64,000 nucleotides of DNA from Yersinia mollaretii ATCC 43969 (GCF_013282725.1 NZ_CP054043.1:4464001-4528000), one strand, 5' to 3'; positions 8,577 through 20,200 are shown, numbered from the stretch's first letter. Program-made: numbers and translations. The notes: a model not told the origin generated them from the letters alone.

Positions 8577-10040
8577 TTAACCCATGCGATAATTCGGGGA
8601 TTCTTTCGTGATGGTCACATCATGCACATGGCTCTCTTGAATACCAGCACCACTGATCCGAACAAACTCAGCTTTGGTACGCAATTCATTGATGGTGCCA
8701 CAGCCGGTCAGCCCCATACATGAACGCAGACCCCCCATTTGTTGATGCACGATCTCTTTCAGCAGACCTTTGTATGCCACGCGCCCTTCAATGCCTTCCG
8801 GCACTAATTTATCGGCCGCATTGTCGGTCTGGAAGTAGCGGTCTGAGGAGCCTTTGGACATCGCGCCCAGTGAACCCATGCCGCGATAAGATTTGAATGA
8901 GCGGCCTTGATACAGTTCGATTTCACCCGGAGACTCTTCAGTTCCCGCCAACATGGAACCCACCATGACACAAGAGGCACCCGCCGCGATGGCTTTGGCA
9001 ATATCACCGGAGAAACGAATACCACCATCGGCAATAACTGGAATACCGGTGCCTTCCAGCGCTTCGACGGCATCCGCAATGGCAGTAATCTGTGGTACAC
9101 CGACGCCAGTAACAATACGTGTAGTACAAATTGAACCTGGGCCGATACCCACTTTAACCGCACTCACACCTGCATCCGCCAGTGCTTTTGCGCCCGAGCC
9201 AGTCGCGACGTTACCGCCCACGATTTGTAAGTTAGGATATTTAGCACGGGTTTCGCGGATACGTTGTAGAACACCTTCGGAGTGACCGTGGGAGGAGTCG
9301 ATCAGCAGAACATCAACGCCAGCGGCAACCAGCGCGTCGATGCGCTCTTCGTTACCGGCACCCGCGCCGACAGCAGCACCGACACGCAGGCGGCCGTGTT
9401 CATCTTTACAGGCGTTTGGCTTGCGTTCTGCTTTTTGGAAGTCTTTCACGGTGATCATGCCGCGCAGGTGGAAGCTGTCATCAACAACTAACACTTTTTC
9501 GACCCGTTTTTCATGCATTTTTTGCAGTACAACTTCGCGAGCTTCACCTTCCTTGACGGTAACCAAACGATCTTTCGGTGTCATCACCGCCGTCACGGGT
9601 TGTTCCAAGTCGGTAACGAAACGAACATCACGGCCAGTGATGATCCCAACCAGCTCATAATCTTCGGTCACTACCGGATAACCGGCAAAACCATTACGGG
9701 CAGTCAGCTCTTTAACTTGGCGAAGAGTGGTGGTTGGTGTGACAGTCTGTGGCTCAGTGACAACGCCACTTTCATGCTTTTTCACCCGGCTAACTTCTTC
9801 AGCCTGACGCTCAATGGACATATTTTTGTGGATGAAACCTAAACCGCCCTCTTGTGCCAGCGCAATGGCCAGACGAGCTTCGGTAACAGTATCCATTGCT
9901 GCGGAGAGCATCGGGATATTTAGGCGGATAGTTGCGGTCAGTTGAGTGCCAAGTTCCGCCGTATTGGGCAGCACTGTGGAGTGGGCTGGAACCAGAAGAA
10001 CGTCGTCAAATGTTAGTGCTTCTTTCTTGATACGTAGCAT
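8577..10040 (-). CDS. guaB: IMP dehydrogenase
   Basis: Oxidises IMP to XMP with NAD, the committed step to GMP. 487 residues, normal length. The TIM-barrel catalytic domain carries the active-site Cys in [17 protein letters not shown] and the flap motif around [11 protein letters not shown]. Two CBS domains are inserted at about residues 93-204 ([11 protein letters not shown] to [10 protein letters not shown]). The ATG at 10040 (MLRIKKEAL) is chosen over a TTG two codons upstream, which gives an atypical MP extension; GGTGAG precedes the ATG. A PurR-like box lies 61 bp upstream, as in the known PurR regulon. The gene is divergent from xseA. Confidence 0.97.
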   Translation of the reverse strand: MLRIKKEALTFDDVLLVPAHSTVLPNTAELGTQLTATIRLNIPMLSAAMDTVTEARLAIALAQEGGLGFIHKNMSIERQAEEVSRVKKHESGVVTEPQTVTPTTTLRQVKELTARNGFAGYPVVTEDYELVGIITGRDVRFVTDLEQPVTAVMTPKDRLVTVKEGEAREVVLQKMHEKRVEKVLVVDDSFHLRGMITVKDFQKAERKPNACKDEHGRLRVGAAVGAGAGNEERIDALVAAGVDVLLIDSSHGHSEGVLQRIRETRAKYPNLQIVGGNVATGSGAKALADAGVSAVKVGIGPGSICTTRIVTGVGVPQITAIADAVEALEGTGIPVIADGGIRFSGDIAKAIAAGASCVMVGSMLAGTEESPGEIELYQGRSFKSYRGMGSLGAMSKGSSDRYFQTDNAADKLVPEGIEGRVAYKGLLKEIVHQQMGGLRSCMGLTGCGTINELRTKAEFVRISGAGIQESHVHDVTITKESPNYRMG

Positions 10041-10100
10041 GGGCAATATCTCACCAAGGTGAATGTGAAAAGATAAAATATTGCCGTGGCATTCTACAGA

Positions 10101-10116
10101 GCGTAACCGATTGCCT
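10101..10116 (-). promoter_or_regulatory. PurR operator candidate upstream of guaB
   Basis: Minus-strand AGGCAATCGGTTACGC matches the PurR consensus ANGCAANCGNTTNCNT at all fixed positions but the last. guaBA is a known PurR target in enterobacteria. Confidence 0.6.
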
Positions 10117-10208
10117 CCAGTACTTTCTCATAATATTTCTTGCCAACCAATGTGAGGCAGGTAATATCGATCGATTAAGTGCTTGTTTTAAAATTTGATC
10201 CGGGTCAC

Positions 10209-11588
10209 ATGCCACTATCTTCTGCATCATCAATTTTTACGGTCAGCCGCCTTAATCAGACGGTACGACAGCTGCTGGAAATGGAAATGGGCCAGATTTG
10301 GCTCACTGCCGAGATATCCAACTTCTCCCAGCCGTCGTCCGGTCACTGGTATTTCACCCTGAAAGACGATCGGGCGCAGGTGCGTTGCGCGATGTTCCGC
10401 AACACCAATCGCCGCACCACTTTCCGCCCGCAAAATGGTCAACAAGTGTTGGTTAGGGCATCGATTACGCTGTACGAACCCCGTGGTGACTATCAATTAA
10501 TCGCGGAGAGCATGCAGCCTGCCGGTGATGGATTACTGCAACAACAGTTCGAGCAGCTCAAACAGCAATTAGCCGCAGAAGGGCTTTTTGACCAGAGTGG
10601 TAAGCAATCACTACCCAGCCCAGCCAAGCAGGTCGGGGTGATTACCTCCTCCAGCGGAGCTGCGCTACACGACGTTTTACAGGTTTTACAGCGCCGTGAC
10701 CCCTCGCTACCCGTGATTATTTACCCGACAGCGGTGCAAGGTGTCGATGCGCCATTGCAGATAGTCCGCGCCATCCAGCTCGCTAATTTACGCGCCGAAT
10801 GCGATGTATTGATTGTTGGGCGCGGTGGCGGTTCGCTGGAAGACTTGTGGAGTTTCAATGATGAGCGGGTTGCGCGCGCCATCTTTAACAGCCGCATTCC
10901 GATTGTCAGTGCTGTTGGCCATGAAACCGATATCACTATTGCTGATTTTGTCGCTGATTTACGTGCCCCGACCCCTTCCGCTGCCGCAGAGTTAGTCAGC
11001 CGCAACCAGATTGAGTTGGTTAGGCAAATACAGGGGCAGCAGCAACGGATGGAAATGGCGATGGATTACTATCTGGCGCAGCGTGGGCAGCAATTCACCC
11101 GCCTCGAACACCGCCTACAGCAACAACACCCCCATTTGCGTTTGGCACGCCAGCAAACACTACTGTTGAAGCTGCAACGCCGCTTGGAAGAGAGCGCACA
11201 GACCCAGATTCGCTTATTAGGCAGGCGTACCGAACGGCTCCAGCAGCGCTTGGTTCAAGCCCAGCCGCAAGGGCAGATTCACCGTTATCATCAGCGGGTA
11301 CAGCAGCAAGAGTACCGTTTGCGTCAAGCATTGGAGCGCCAACTCAATAGTTACCGTCAACGCTTTGGCATCGCCTGCTCCCAGCTCGAAGCTGTTAGCC
11401 CATTGGCAACGCTGGCCCGCGGCTATAGCGTCACGCAGACCCCGGCGGGCGTATTACTCAAGACCACCAAGCAAGTGCAAGCGGGCGATAAATTGACCAC
11501 TCGGCTGCAAGATGGTTGGGTGGAGAGTGAAATAACCCAAATCAATGTGGCGAAGAAGCCTCGCCAGCGTAAAGCGGCAAAAGAGTAG
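10209..11588 (+). CDS. xseA: exodeoxyribonuclease VII large subunit
   Basis: Large subunit of the ExoVII single-strand nuclease, which works with several XseB subunits in DNA repair. 459 residues. The N-terminal OB-fold contains the GHWYFTLKD motif. The catalytic domain is marked by [30 protein letters not shown] and [27 protein letters not shown] (shown here in parts of the family's conserved core). A long Gln/Arg-rich coiled coil and the LARGYSVT motif follow. The frame opens at 10179, but ATG 10209 ([16 protein letters not shown]) fits the family N-terminus. It is divergent from guaB with a 168-bp shared upstream region. Confidence 0.95.
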   Translation: MPLSSASSIFTVSRLNQTVRQLLEMEMGQIWLTAEISNFSQPSSGHWYFTLKDDRAQVRCAMFRNTNRRTTFRPQNGQQVLVRASITLYEPRGDYQLIAESMQPAGDGLLQQQFEQLKQQLAAEGLFDQSGKQSLPSPAKQVGVITSSSGAALHDVLQVLQRRDPSLPVIIYPTAVQGVDAPLQIVRAIQLANLRAECDVLIVGRGGGSLEDLWSFNDERVARAIFNSRIPIVSAVGHETDITIADFVADLRAPTPSAAAELVSRNQIELVRQIQGQQQRMEMAMDYYLAQRGQQFTRLEHRLQQQHPHLRLARQQTLLLKLQRRLEESAQTQIRLLGRRTERLQQRLVQAQPQGQIHRYHQRVQQQEYRLRQALERQLNSYRQRFGIACSQLEAVSPLATLARGYSVTQTPAGVLLKTTKQVQAGDKLTTRLQDGWVESEITQINVAKKPRQRKAAKE

Positions 11589-11617
11589 CGGAACAGCTGT
11601 AGCCTATCGTTGCGCTA

Positions 11618-11842
11618 TCAAACTGCTGGCAGGTAACTAAAACGAACACGGCTTTTCGAAATCAGTCCATGGCCCTGCTGGCAAAAATAATCGACTGCGC
11701 CACAAGCTTTAAGCACTTGTAGCGACTTGCCGCAATCGGGGCAATTTGCCTGCTGCTGATAGTTGCCATGGCAGTTGGCGCAATGATAGTGACCACTGAC
11801 TTCAGTCATCACTTGCTGGCAAACCGGACATAACGCATCCAT
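11618..11842 (-). CDS. yfgJ: YfgJ-family zinc-ribbon protein
   Basis: A 74-residue protein with three Cys pairs typical of zinc ribbons (CPVC, CANC, CPDC), then the family signature LKACGAVDYFCQQGHGLISK. Function is unknown; the fold suggests a small nucleic-acid or protein-binding module. The start is ATG 11842 after AGGAGAG; a GTG one codon earlier is possible. It is convergent with xseA and downstream of the AEC carrier gene, a neighbourhood shared with E. coli for xseA. Confidence 0.85.
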   Translation of the reverse strand: MDALCPVCQQVMTEVSGHYHCANCHGNYQQQANCPDCGKSLQVLKACGAVDYFCQQGHGLISKSRVRFSYLPAV

Positions 11843-11871
11843 CACATCTCTCCTGTATTTCAGTTAAAAAC

Positions 11872-12828
11872 TCACATCACGCCCAATGAACGTAAGAAAT
11901 AGATCCCAAGCGCTGTGGTGAAGAATGACCCAACCGTGGTGAGTGCAATAATATTCGCCGCCAAGGTGGCATTGCCCCCCATCGCACGAGTCATCACATA
12001 GCTGCCTGCGGCAGTTGGGGTGGCGGAAAAGAGGAAGATAATCCCCAGTGTCGCGCCACGAAAGCCCATCAGCAAGCCACCGAGGGTCATTAATATTGGC
12101 ACCACGAATAGTTTAGCTACCGAGGATAACGCCGCCACATTAGACGAACGAAACATCGCATGCCAATCGAGACTGGCTCCGGTACACAATAATGCCAGCG
12201 GAAGTGCTAGCGCAGAGATATAGCTACCAGTTTGTACAATCACCGTAGGAATAGGTAATTGGGTCTGAGCATAGGCTAAACCGCACAGTAAACCAATAAT
12301 CAGGGGGTTAGTCACAATACTGCGTAACAAAGAGATCTTGCTGATTCTTCCGCCCTGTCCGGCTTGCAAGCTTCGCGTTAGCGTGATCACTGATAGCATA
12401 TTAAATAATATCACTGTCACCGTCAGATACATCGACCCTAGCGCAACCCCTTCGGCACCATAGGCGGTCATGGCGAAAGCCAGGCCAACAATCGCCGTAT
12501 TGGCCCTAAATCCGCCCTGCACAAAAACACCGCGCTCTTTCGGGTCTTTGACCAGCCACTTGGCTGAGAACTCGAGTAACAAGAAGGTGAGTAAAGTCCC
12601 GACGGCACCATAGATCACTAGTGGCAGGTTATCCATCAGACTTACGTTATTGGTGGCGACACTGAAAAACAGCAAGCAAGGGAGCGCGAGATTAAAAACC
12701 AGACGGGTCGCCCCATCGCAAAAGCGGTCATCCAACAAACCACCGCGCCGTAGCAGCACACCGAGCAACATCATCAGCAAGTTAGGGACGGTAACACCGA
12801 ATGCGAAACTCCAAGTTTCCCATGACAT
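11872..12828 (-). CDS. AEC (auxin efflux carrier) family transporter
   Basis: 318 residues with about ten hydrophobic helices in two repeats, typical of the AEC family in the bile/arsenite/riboflavin transporter superfamily. Each half has a discontinuous helix region, seen around LPCLLFFSVA and LPLALLCTGASL. Substrates in bacteria are usually small carboxylates such as malate; none can be assigned here. The ATG at 12828 (MSWETWSFAFG) is preferred over the frame opening at 12882 because AAGGAGTG lies eight bases before it. It is 29 bp upstream of yfgJ on the same strand and may be cotranscribed with it. Inner membrane. Confidence 0.8.
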   Translation of the reverse strand: MSWETWSFAFGVTVPNLLMMLLGVLLRRGGLLDDRFCDGATRLVFNLALPCLLFFSVATNNVSLMDNLPLVIYGAVGTLLTFLLLEFSAKWLVKDPKERGVFVQGGFRANTAIVGLAFAMTAYGAEGVALGSMYLTVTVILFNMLSVITLTRSLQAGQGGRISKISLLRSIVTNPLIIGLLCGLAYAQTQLPIPTVIVQTGSYISALALPLALLCTGASLDWHAMFRSSNVAALSSVAKLFVVPILMTLGGLLMGFRGATLGIIFLFSATPTAAGSYVMTRAMGGNATLAANIIALTTVGSFFTTALGIYFLRSLGVM

Positions 12829-12907
12829 GGCGGTTTCACTCCTTTTGTCTACCGTTAAGCGGCACAAGCCGAGGGTTGCCAAAATGGCATCTTAAATACG
12901 GTGCGCT

Positions 12908-12940
12908 AAAAAAGCAAAAAGCGCGGAATATCCGCGCTTT
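12908..12940 (-). terminator. der intrinsic terminator
   Basis: On the minus strand AAAGCGCGGA pairs with TCCGCGCTTT (10-bp stem, 3-base loop), followed by TTGCTTTTTT, seven bases past the der stop. Confidence 0.9.
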
Positions 12941-12947
12941 GCTGTAG

Positions 12948-14435
12948 TTACTTGCTTTTTTTCAGGTGTGAAACCAAGCGCTTACGTTTACGCATCTGAT
13001 TCGGCGTCAAGGTATTGCGTTTACCCGCAAACGGGTTCTCACCCTCTTTAAACTGAATGCGAATTGGTGTACCCATTACTTTCAGTGAACGTCGGAAGTA
13101 ATTCATCAGATAGCGTTTGTAAGAGTCTGACAAATCCGTCACCTGATTGCCGTGGATAACCACAATCGGCGGGTTATAACCCCCGGCATGGGCATACTTC
13201 AGCTTCACACGACGACCGCGAACTAACGGAGGTTGATGGTCTTCCTCCGCCATTTGCATAATACGGGTCAGTAATGAAGTCCCCACTCGCTTGGTAGAGC
13301 AATCATAAGCTTCCTGTATGGATTCAAACAGGTTACCCACGCCACTGCCGTGCAAAGCAGAAATAAAGTGAATACGGGCAAAGTCAACAAAGCCAAGACG
13401 CAGGTCCAGCATATCTTTAACCTGCGCACGGGCCTCTTCTGTCATGCCATCCCATTTATTGACGGCAATAACGAGTGAGCGCCCACTATTCAGAATAAAG
13501 CCTAGCAGCGACAGATCCTGATCCGAAATACCATCACGAGCATCAATCACCAACAGCACAACGTTGGAATCTTCGATGGCCTGCAATGTTTTAATTACTG
13601 AGAATTTTTCAACCGTTTCAGTGACTTTGCCACGCTTACGGACACCAGCGGTGTCTATGAGCACATATTCACGTTCATCACGGGTCATCGGGATATAAAT
13701 ACTGTCACGGGTGGTGCCCGGCAGGTCATATACCACCACACGATCTTCACCGAGGATGCGGTTGGTTAGTGTGGACTTACCTACGTTAGGACGCCCGACA
13801 ATAGCCAACTTGATTGGTAGAGAACGCGGATCGAAATCATCTTCTACGTCATCTTCCGGGATTTCGTCACCATCAGCTTCCTGTGCAGCCCAATAGGCAG
13901 CATTGGCCTCTTCATCGGTCAGCTCAACTTCAGGCTCTTCGGCATCAATATAAGGTGCCATTACATCTTCAATCAGTTGGGTAACGCCACGACCATGGGA
14001 AGCCGCAATAGCATGTACTTCACCCAAGCCTAATGAATAGAAGTCGGCAGTAGCTGTGTCTGGATCAATACCATCAGTTTTGTTGGCAACCAAAAAGGTG
14101 GCTTTCTCACGGCTACGCAGATGTTGCGCAATGCCCTGATCAGCAGGCATCAGCCCAGCGCGTGCATCAACCATAAACAGGACAATATCGGCCTCTTCAA
14201 TCGCCAATAACGATTGACCAGCCATCTTGGTTTCTACACCATCTTCTGTGCCATCAATACCTCCGGTATCGATAACAATAAACTCATGACCCTCAACCTC
14301 GGCACGACCATATTTACGGTCACGCGTTAGTCCGGGAAAGTCCGCAACTAACGCATCACGGGTGTGCGTTAAACGGTTAAATAGAGTGGATTTACCCACA
14401 TTCGGGCGCCCGACCAGCGCGATGACAGGTATCAT
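12948..14435 (-). CDS. der: ribosome biogenesis GTPase Der (EngA)
   Basis: An essential GTPase that helps mature the 50S subunit. 495 residues with two tandem G domains, each opening with GRPNVGKST (near residue 8 and near residue 210). DTAG/DTGG switch motifs and NKTD/NKWD specificity motifs are present in both. An acidic linker ([19 protein letters not shown]) separates them, and a KH-like C-terminal domain ends with a basic tail ([17 protein letters not shown]). It is the last gene of the pilW-to-der run, 197 bp after bamB, and has its own terminator. Confidence 0.97.
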   Translation of the reverse strand: MIPVIALVGRPNVGKSTLFNRLTHTRDALVADFPGLTRDRKYGRAEVEGHEFIVIDTGGIDGTEDGVETKMAGQSLLAIEEADIVLFMVDARAGLMPADQGIAQHLRSREKATFLVANKTDGIDPDTATADFYSLGLGEVHAIAASHGRGVTQLIEDVMAPYIDAEEPEVELTDEEANAAYWAAQEADGDEIPEDDVEDDFDPRSLPIKLAIVGRPNVGKSTLTNRILGEDRVVVYDLPGTTRDSIYIPMTRDEREYVLIDTAGVRKRGKVTETVEKFSVIKTLQAIEDSNVVLLVIDARDGISDQDLSLLGFILNSGRSLVIAVNKWDGMTEEARAQVKDMLDLRLGFVDFARIHFISALHGSGVGNLFESIQEAYDCSTKRVGTSLLTRIMQMAEEDHQPPLVRGRRVKLKYAHAGGYNPPIVVIHGNQVTDLSDSYKRYLMNYFRRSLKVMGTPIRIQFKEGENPFAGKRNTLTPNQMRKRKRLVSHLKKSK

Positions 14436-14632
14436 TGTTGAAGCCTCATTACTTAATTTTCAAAGCGTTACAGCGCTGCATCAAACCGCAACAGCACAGT
14501 TTTTAGAAGACAAACGGCCCCTGAACATCAGGAGCCGCTTTAAATCCTTCGTCCTTGACGTTGCAGCGATGTGATTTGCTGTAACGTCAAAAACTTTGGG
14601 TATTGGCCTGTTAAACAGGCACTGAATCAGAA

Positions 14633-15814
14633 TTAACGGGTGAACGCGTAAACCGTGCCGCCTCTTGCCTGAACCAACAGCTTATCGCTGGCAACGACTG
14701 GCGCACTGAGGAAGCCAGAGCTATCCACGCTCTGTTGAGCAACAAACCGGCCATCATCAGTATTCACCCAATGCAGATAACCTTCGGCATCACCGACAAC
14801 CAGATAGCCATTATACATCACTGGCGCAGTCAAGTTACGATGTAATAAATCGCTTTGACTCCAAAGGGTTATGCCGCCATCAGTCTTAAGTGCAACAATG
14901 CGGTCATTCTGATCAACCAAATAAATGCGTCCGCCGTCGACAATAATGTCGTTCACTGAACCCATTTCACGCTTCCACAGAATCTGGCCAGAGCGCAGAT
15001 CCAGTGCTGTCAGGTTGCCGTTGTATGCCAGTGCATAAACCACACCATCAACCACAACTGGCGTCGTATCGACGTCATTCAGGCGGTCAATTTCAGTGGT
15101 ACCGGTAACTTGAGAAATACGCTGCTGCCAGATCAACTGGCCCTGTTCCATCATCACCGCACTGACGCGACCATTGTCACCACCGACAAGCGCAGCACCG
15201 AATGCCACGGCTGGCGCAGATTCGCCGCGCAAAGACAACGCAGGTGTATCCAGATTCAGTGTCCACTTAATCGCGCCGTCAGACTCATTCAGTGCTTGCA
15301 ACATGCCATTTGAGGTATGAATCAGCACCACGCCATCGCTAACCACTGGGCGGGACAAAGCTTCGCCCGCAACCGCTGTCTGCCATGCAATCTGACCATC
15401 GTCAGTATTAAGAGCATATACAATCGCCTTCTCACTACCGACATACACATGTGAACCTGAAGCTGTTACGCCACCAGATAACATTGCAGAGCGGTTGCTG
15501 GAAAGGAAGTTGGTTTTTTCAGACAGATCAGTTTGCCAAATTTGCTTGCCAGTATCTGCATCCATGGCTTTCACCAGACCTTTGCGGTCTGCTGCAAAGA
15601 CAGTGTTCCCTTGCCAAGCGGGGCGTAAATGGGAGTAATAATCACCGACACCACCACCAACAGAGGTGCTCCACACTTTAGTTGGCGTGAATTGGTTCTC
15701 AACTTTTGGCAGTGGCGACATGGTAACCACATCTTCTTCACTGTTAAACAGTGAACAACCGCTCAATAGGGCAACAGAGACAAGTCCTACTAAGAGTGTT
15801 TTACGCAATTGCAT
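14633..15814 (-). CDS. bamB: outer membrane assembly lipoprotein BamB
   Basis: Lipoprotein scaffold of the BAM complex that folds beta-barrel proteins into the outer membrane. 393 residues. The signal peptide ends in a lipobox (VALLSGCSLF, Cys about residue 20). The rest is an eight-bladed beta-propeller with repeated PQQ-like motifs such as GKQIWQTDL, GQIAWQTAV, GAIKWTLNL and GQILWKREM, ending GGTVYAFTR. The gene is 11 bp after yfgM and upstream of der, the classic enterobacterial order. Confidence 0.96.
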   Translation of the reverse strand: MQLRKTLLVGLVSVALLSGCSLFNSEEDVVTMSPLPKVENQFTPTKVWSTSVGGGVGDYYSHLRPAWQGNTVFAADRKGLVKAMDADTGKQIWQTDLSEKTNFLSSNRSAMLSGGVTASGSHVYVGSEKAIVYALNTDDGQIAWQTAVAGEALSRPVVSDGVVLIHTSNGMLQALNESDGAIKWTLNLDTPALSLRGESAPAVAFGAALVGGDNGRVSAVMMEQGQLIWQQRISQVTGTTEIDRLNDVDTTPVVVDGVVYALAYNGNLTALDLRSGQILWKREMGSVNDIIVDGGRIYLVDQNDRIVALKTDGGITLWSQSDLLHRNLTAPVMYNGYLVVGDAEGYLHWVNTDDGRFVAQQSVDSSGFLSAPVVASDKLLVQARGGTVYAFTR

Positions 15815-15825
15815 GGGAGTACCCC

Positions 15826-16446
15826 TTAGCTGGACAAATTATTCAATTTCATGCGCAACAAAGCTTGCAGCGCCTGAGAAGCATTGGATTCGACACCTTT
15901 ACTGTAAGCAGCCCGTGCACCTGAGATGTCACCTTTGCTTAATAACGCATCGCCTCGGACATCTTGAGCCATCGCAGTCCAGCCCTCACCTTGCACCGCA
16001 TCCAGTGTTTTCAGTGCTTCATCTGGTTTTTTCAATTGCAGTTGCAGACGAGCAAGCCGCAAATTAATCAGCGACAGTAGGTTTTCATCTTTTGTCTGGC
16101 CCAGCGCCTGAGTGAGCTGCTGTGCGGCTTTATCAAACTCGTTTTGCTCAACGAAATGATGTGCCAGCTCTAGCCCAGCCAGTACGCCATAGTTATTTTT
16201 ATTGCCCTGAACAAATTTTTCAGCAAGCGTAACACCATCAGCACTGTTCGCTGACAAAGCATCACTGGCTTGCTGATAGGCAGAGGAGGCTTCCGTCATG
16301 GCAGTATTTTGATGACTCTGCCAGTAACGCCAACCCACTAATGCACCAATCCCGAGCACCACACCCACGGCCAGCGCTTTGCCATTCTCACTAAAGAAAC
16401 GGCGCACTGCATCAACCTGGTCATTATCAGTGGTATAGACTTCCAC
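15826..16446 (-). CDS. yfgM: YfgM, periplasmic TPR chaperone-like protein
   Basis: 206 residues with a short cytoplasmic tail, one membrane helix (about 24-42, ALAVGVVLGIGALVGWRYW) and a periplasmic TPR domain (DUF2133). E. coli YfgM binds SecYEG with PpiD and helps traffic exported proteins; it also affects the Rcs response. Helical repeats run through AYQQASDALSANS to LLRMKLNNLSS. It is 13 bp after hisS and 11 bp before bamB, in one operon. Confidence 0.93.
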   Translation of the reverse strand: MEVYTTDNDQVDAVRRFFSENGKALAVGVVLGIGALVGWRYWQSHQNTAMTEASSAYQQASDALSANSADGVTLAEKFVQGNKNNYGVLAGLELAHHFVEQNEFDKAAQQLTQALGQTKDENLLSLINLRLARLQLQLKKPDEALKTLDAVQGEGWTAMAQDVRGDALLSKGDISGARAAYSKGVESNASQALQALLRMKLNNLSS

Positions 16447-16459
16447 GGTGTCTCTCTCC

Positions 16460-17734
16460 TTAACCCAACATCAAAGCCAGACGCGCGGCAACATCCGCTT
16501 GCGCCAGCGTTTCTTGTTCACCATTCCGCAAATCTTTTACGACCACTTTCTGTGCAGCCACTTCGCTTTCGCCAAGCATTAATGCTACACGAGCGCCCCA
16601 CTTATCAGCGCGGGTAAATTGTTTTTTGACATTACCGCCGCCGTAATTGGTCATTAACTTCAGCGTTGGCATGGCATCACGCAGGCTTTCAGCCAGTAGC
16701 ATGGCCGCACTTTGCGTATTCTGACCTGACGAGATGACATAGACGTCAACTGTCGCCGGAACTTGGAAATCAGCATTGACGGCCTGCACCAACAGGACTA
16801 AACGTTCCAGACCCATCGCGAAACCAACAGCCGGTGTTGCACGACCACCTAATTGCTCAACCAAACCGTCGTAACGCCCACCGGCACAGACTGTGCCCTG
16901 TGCGCCCAAGCTGTTAGTCACCCACTCAAATACCGTGCGGTTGTAATAATCCAAACCACGCACTAAACGCTCATTAACGGTATATGGGATGCTGGCCTTG
17001 TCTAAAAGTTCACACAGACCTGCAAAATGTTGTTTTGACTCTTCATCCAGATAATCAGACAGCTTAGGCGCATCATTAAGCAACTGTTGAACTTCAGGAT
17101 TCTTGGAGTCCAGCACTCGCAACGGGTTGCTGTACATGCGGCGCTTACAATCTTCATCCAGCACTTCAACGTGCTGCTCTAGGAAGGTCACCAGTGCTTC
17201 ACGATAATCAGCGCGGGCATCCAATGACCCAATGGAGTTCAGCTCAAGCTGTACATGCTCCGAGATCCCCAAAGCACGCCACCAACGGGCAGTTAGCAGA
17301 ATCAATTCGGCATCAATGTCCGGCCCTTGTAGACCGAAAACTTCAGCGCCCAATTGATGGAACTGACGGTAACGGCCTTTTTGTGGGCGCTCGTAGCGGA
17401 ACATCGGGCCGATGTACCACAGACGCTGCTCCTGATTGTACAGCAGACCATGTTCAATACCGGCACGCACGCACCCTGCGGTCCCTTCCGGGCGCAGTGT
17501 CAGACTTTCGCCATTGCGATCATCGAAGGTATACATCTCTTTTTCAACTACGTCGGTGACTTCACCAATCGCACGTTTGAATAACGGGGTCTGCTCTACA
17601 ATCGGCATACGAATTTCGCTGTAGCCGTAGCCTGCAAGCACCTGTTTCAAGATGCTTTCAATACGCTGCCATATCGCCGTGTCGGCCGGCAGATAGTCGT
17701 TCATACCACGAATGGCTTGAATGTTCTTTGCCAC
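16460..17734 (-). CDS. hisS: histidyl-tRNA synthetase
   Basis: Charges tRNA-His. 424 residues, the usual length. Class II catalytic motifs are visible: motif 2 region [19 protein letters not shown], the HisRS signatures [15 protein letters not shown] and [12 protein letters not shown], and motif 3 with [11 protein letters not shown]-terminal anticodon-binding domain follows (VDVYVISSG onward). The start [16 protein letters not shown] matches the family. It is upstream of yfgM by 13 bp, and 222 bp separate it from ispG. Confidence 0.97.
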   Translation of the reverse strand: MAKNIQAIRGMNDYLPADTAIWQRIESILKQVLAGYGYSEIRMPIVEQTPLFKRAIGEVTDVVEKEMYTFDDRNGESLTLRPEGTAGCVRAGIEHGLLYNQEQRLWYIGPMFRYERPQKGRYRQFHQLGAEVFGLQGPDIDAELILLTARWWRALGISEHVQLELNSIGSLDARADYREALVTFLEQHVEVLDEDCKRRMYSNPLRVLDSKNPEVQQLLNDAPKLSDYLDEESKQHFAGLCELLDKASIPYTVNERLVRGLDYYNRTVFEWVTNSLGAQGTVCAGGRYDGLVEQLGGRATPAVGFAMGLERLVLLVQAVNADFQVPATVDVYVISSGQNTQSAAMLLAESLRDAMPTLKLMTNYGGGNVKKQFTRADKWGARVALMLGESEVAAQKVVVKDLRNGEQETLAQADVAARLALMLG

Positions 17735-17956
17735 GTCTGTTCTCTGTAGTTTTATCCCAATCTAACGGGAAGCAGCAACATAGTTGGTTGCAACGCCAGT
17801 GAGTTTGGGCATAGTGCAAAAAATAAAGTCGATTATAGAGGCTTGCCACCTACTTATTCAATGGCGACAATTTGTACCTCTATAAGCGCAATAGGCAATA
17901 TAAAGTGGGGCTTGCCCACTTTTACACGCTGACTGATGACACATTACCAGCAACGC
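17735..17956 (-). other. ispG-hisS intergenic region (position of the SroE small RNA in E. coli)
   Basis: A 222-bp gap with a perfect hairpin, arms 17902-17909 and 17915-17922 (AAAGTGGG/CCCACTTT, 5-base loop). In E. coli the small RNA SroE is encoded between these two genes. I see the hairpin and the synteny but cannot confirm homology by eye. It also contains the leader of hisS. Confidence 0.35.
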
Positions 17957-19081
17957 TTATTTATCATCCAGCAGATTGATAGTAATTCGGTTATTAGCAT
18001 CAAGCATTGATGCTTTGGCCCGAATCTTCGCTTCCAACTGATCAATCATGTTTTTGTTATCAAAGCGCTCTCTTTGGCGCACACCATCTTCGTAGAAGCC
18101 ACTTTGGTTACGTGCACCCGTCACACCAATGGTTGACACCAATGCCTCACCTGGCCCATTGACTACACAACCAATGATAGAAACATCCATCGGTGTAATC
18201 AGATCTTCGAGCCGTTCTTCCAACGCATTCACTGTACCGATTACATCAAACTCCTGACGGGAGCAGGTTGGGCAGGCGATAAAGTTAATCCCACGCGCAC
18301 GAATCCGCAGAGATTTCAGAATATCAAAGCCTACTTTAACTTCCTCAACCGGGTCCGCCGCCAGCGAAATACGCAGTGTGTCGCCAATACCTTCTGACAG
18401 CAGCAAACCCAGCCCAATGGCCGATTTTACTGAACCACTGCGCGCACCACCGGCCTCAGTGATCCCCAGATGCAAAGGATTATTAATTTGCTTAGCTAAC
18501 AGACGATAGGAGTTTACAGCCAGAAAAACATCGGAGGCTTTAACACTGACTTTAAACTGGTCAAAATTGAGGCGATCGAGAATATCGACATGACGCATCG
18601 CGGATTCAAGCAGGGCTTCCGGCGTAGGTTCACCGTATTTCTCCTGAATATCTTTCTCCAGCGAACCGCCATTGATACCAATACGAATGGGGATATTGTG
18701 ATCACGTGCACTGGCAACCACTTCCCGAATACGAGATTCGTTGCCAATATTACCGGGGTTAATTCGTAAGCAATCAACACCATATTCAGCGACTTTAAGA
18801 GCAATTCGGTAGTCAAAATGAATATCAGCAACCAGCGGCACATTAGACTGCTGTTTGATCAGCTTAAACGCCTCAGCCGCATCCATAGTCGGCACTGAGA
18901 CACGCACGATATCCACGCCAACACGTTCCAATGCCCTAATTTGGGCAACGGTTGCATCTACATCCGTGGTTTTGGTATTGGTCATTGACTGCACGGCAAT
19001 CGGTGCGCCATCACCAATAGGCACTTTACCGACGTAAATCCGGGTAGACTTACGGCGGATAATGGGGGATTCGTTATGCAT
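17957..19081 (-). CDS. ispG: 4-hydroxy-3-methylbut-2-enyl diphosphate synthase (GcpE)
   Basis: Iron-sulfur enzyme of the MEP isoprenoid pathway that reductively opens MEcPP to HMBPP. 374 residues. An N-terminal TIM barrel ([16 protein letters not shown] to [14 protein letters not shown]) is followed by the [4Fe-4S] domain with Cys in [13 protein letters not shown] and [15 protein letters not shown] 19081 ([18 protein letters not shown]) after GGAGAG is preferred to the upstream frame opening. It is 102 bp downstream of rodZ. It depends on the Isc machinery also encoded in this window. Confidence 0.96.
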   Translation of the reverse strand: MHNESPIIRRKSTRIYVGKVPIGDGAPIAVQSMTNTKTTDVDATVAQIRALERVGVDIVRVSVPTMDAAEAFKLIKQQSNVPLVADIHFDYRIALKVAEYGVDCLRINPGNIGNESRIREVVASARDHNIPIRIGINGGSLEKDIQEKYGEPTPEALLESAMRHVDILDRLNFDQFKVSVKASDVFLAVNSYRLLAKQINNPLHLGITEAGGARSGSVKSAIGLGLLLSEGIGDTLRISLAADPVEEVKVGFDILKSLRIRARGINFIACPTCSRQEFDVIGTVNALEERLEDLITPMDVSIIGCVVNGPGEALVSTIGVTGARNQSGFYEDGVRQRERFDNKNMIDQLEAKIRAKASMLDANNRITINLLDDK

Positions 19082-19183
19082 TACACACTCTCCTTTACAG
19101 TCGTGTAGGTTATACAACAAAGCAGTCTTTCAAAACTAGGGTGGTTGTTCTGAATCACCTTATCGTTTCTCAAGACCACAATA

Positions 19184-20200
19184 TTACTCTACACCGACAG
19201 TCAGGCGGGCTACGCGATTAGCCTTAATAAACTTAGTTAGATCTACTGGGTTACCCTGATAAGTGATGGTCAGTGCACCCGGTGCACCAATGGTCAGCTT
19301 ATAGGGTGACTTACCTGATAGATTGAGGGTCGCCCCCCCTTTCTGGATACCGCTAAACAGCGTTTTGCCACTCGCGTCAACAACCTGTAACCAGCAATCA
19401 GCGGTGAAGTTCATGACCAATGAACCCGCAGATGTTGCAGCACCATTCACCCCAGCGTCCGCTGTAGGCAAAGGTGATTGTGCGGTAGAAACATCAGGCA
19501 ATGGAGCCTGACTTGGAGAAACGACCACTGACTCCGCTGGAGCCGTTCCCTGGGTTGTTGTCTCGACACGGCTATTCGCCGTATCTGCTGGTGCTGCACT
19601 GTTGGTGACAGGGGCAGTACCACTTGCTGCTGGTGTAGAGGCAGTCTGGCTGTTGACAACAGGTGACTGAGCATCCGGGGATGCCGCAGGATCACTATTA
19701 TCATCAGTCAGCGGCACTGGTTGCCCACCATTTTGCGACAGTTGAGCAGAGGATTGATCCGCCATAGTGACGATTTCTGCTTGCTGCGCTTGATGATTTT
19801 GCCACCACCATGCTCCAGTCAGTCCCAGCACAACCAACACAATAAGCCAGGTGAACGTCATCAACCAGCCATCACGTTTTTTATGCTTTTTACCCAATGA
19901 GAAACTTTGCATTGGGGCGACTTTCGCCGCTCTGATTGGAGCTTGTTTTTCTAGCATGGGTAACAGTTCATCTTCGGGAAGGTGAACCAGTTTGGCGTAA
20001 GAACGAATGTAACCACGGTGGAATGTCGAGGCGAGATTAGCTTGTGCTTTATCCTCCTCAATATCGCGGATTGTGGATACCTTCAGACACAGACGTTCTG
20101 CAACCGTCTGCTGAGTTAGCCCTAGTGCTTCACGGGCTTGACGCAGGCGCACACCTGTCGTCTCTGGAACAGTTTGATCTTGGGAGGCTTCAGTATTCAT
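19184..20200 (-). CDS. rodZ: cell-shape protein RodZ
   Basis: Bitopic inner-membrane protein that links MreB filaments to the wall-synthesis machinery. 338 residues. An N-terminal helix-turn-helix of the HTH_25 type (about 16-80, [19 protein letters not shown]), a basic juxtamembrane KKHKKRDGW, one membrane helix (about 113-132), a Ser/Thr/Ala/Pro-rich periplasmic linker and a beta-rich DUF4115 domain ([16 protein letters not shown] to the end). Its start overlaps the end of pilW by 11 bp. Confidence 0.95.
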   Translation of the reverse strand: MNTEASQDQTVPETTGVRLRQAREALGLTQQTVAERLCLKVSTIRDIEEDKAQANLASTFHRGYIRSYAKLVHLPEDELLPMLEKQAPIRAAKVAPMQSFSLGKKHKKRDGWLMTFTWLIVLVVLGLTGAWWWQNHQAQQAEIVTMADQSSAQLSQNGGQPVPLTDDNSDPAASPDAQSPVVNSQTASTPAASGTAPVTNSAAPADTANSRVETTTQGTAPAESVVVSPSQAPLPDVSTAQSPLPTADAGVNGAATSAGSLVMNFTADCWLQVVDASGKTLFSGIQKGGATLNLSGKSPYKLTIGAPGALTITYQGNPVDLTKFIKANRVARLTVGVE

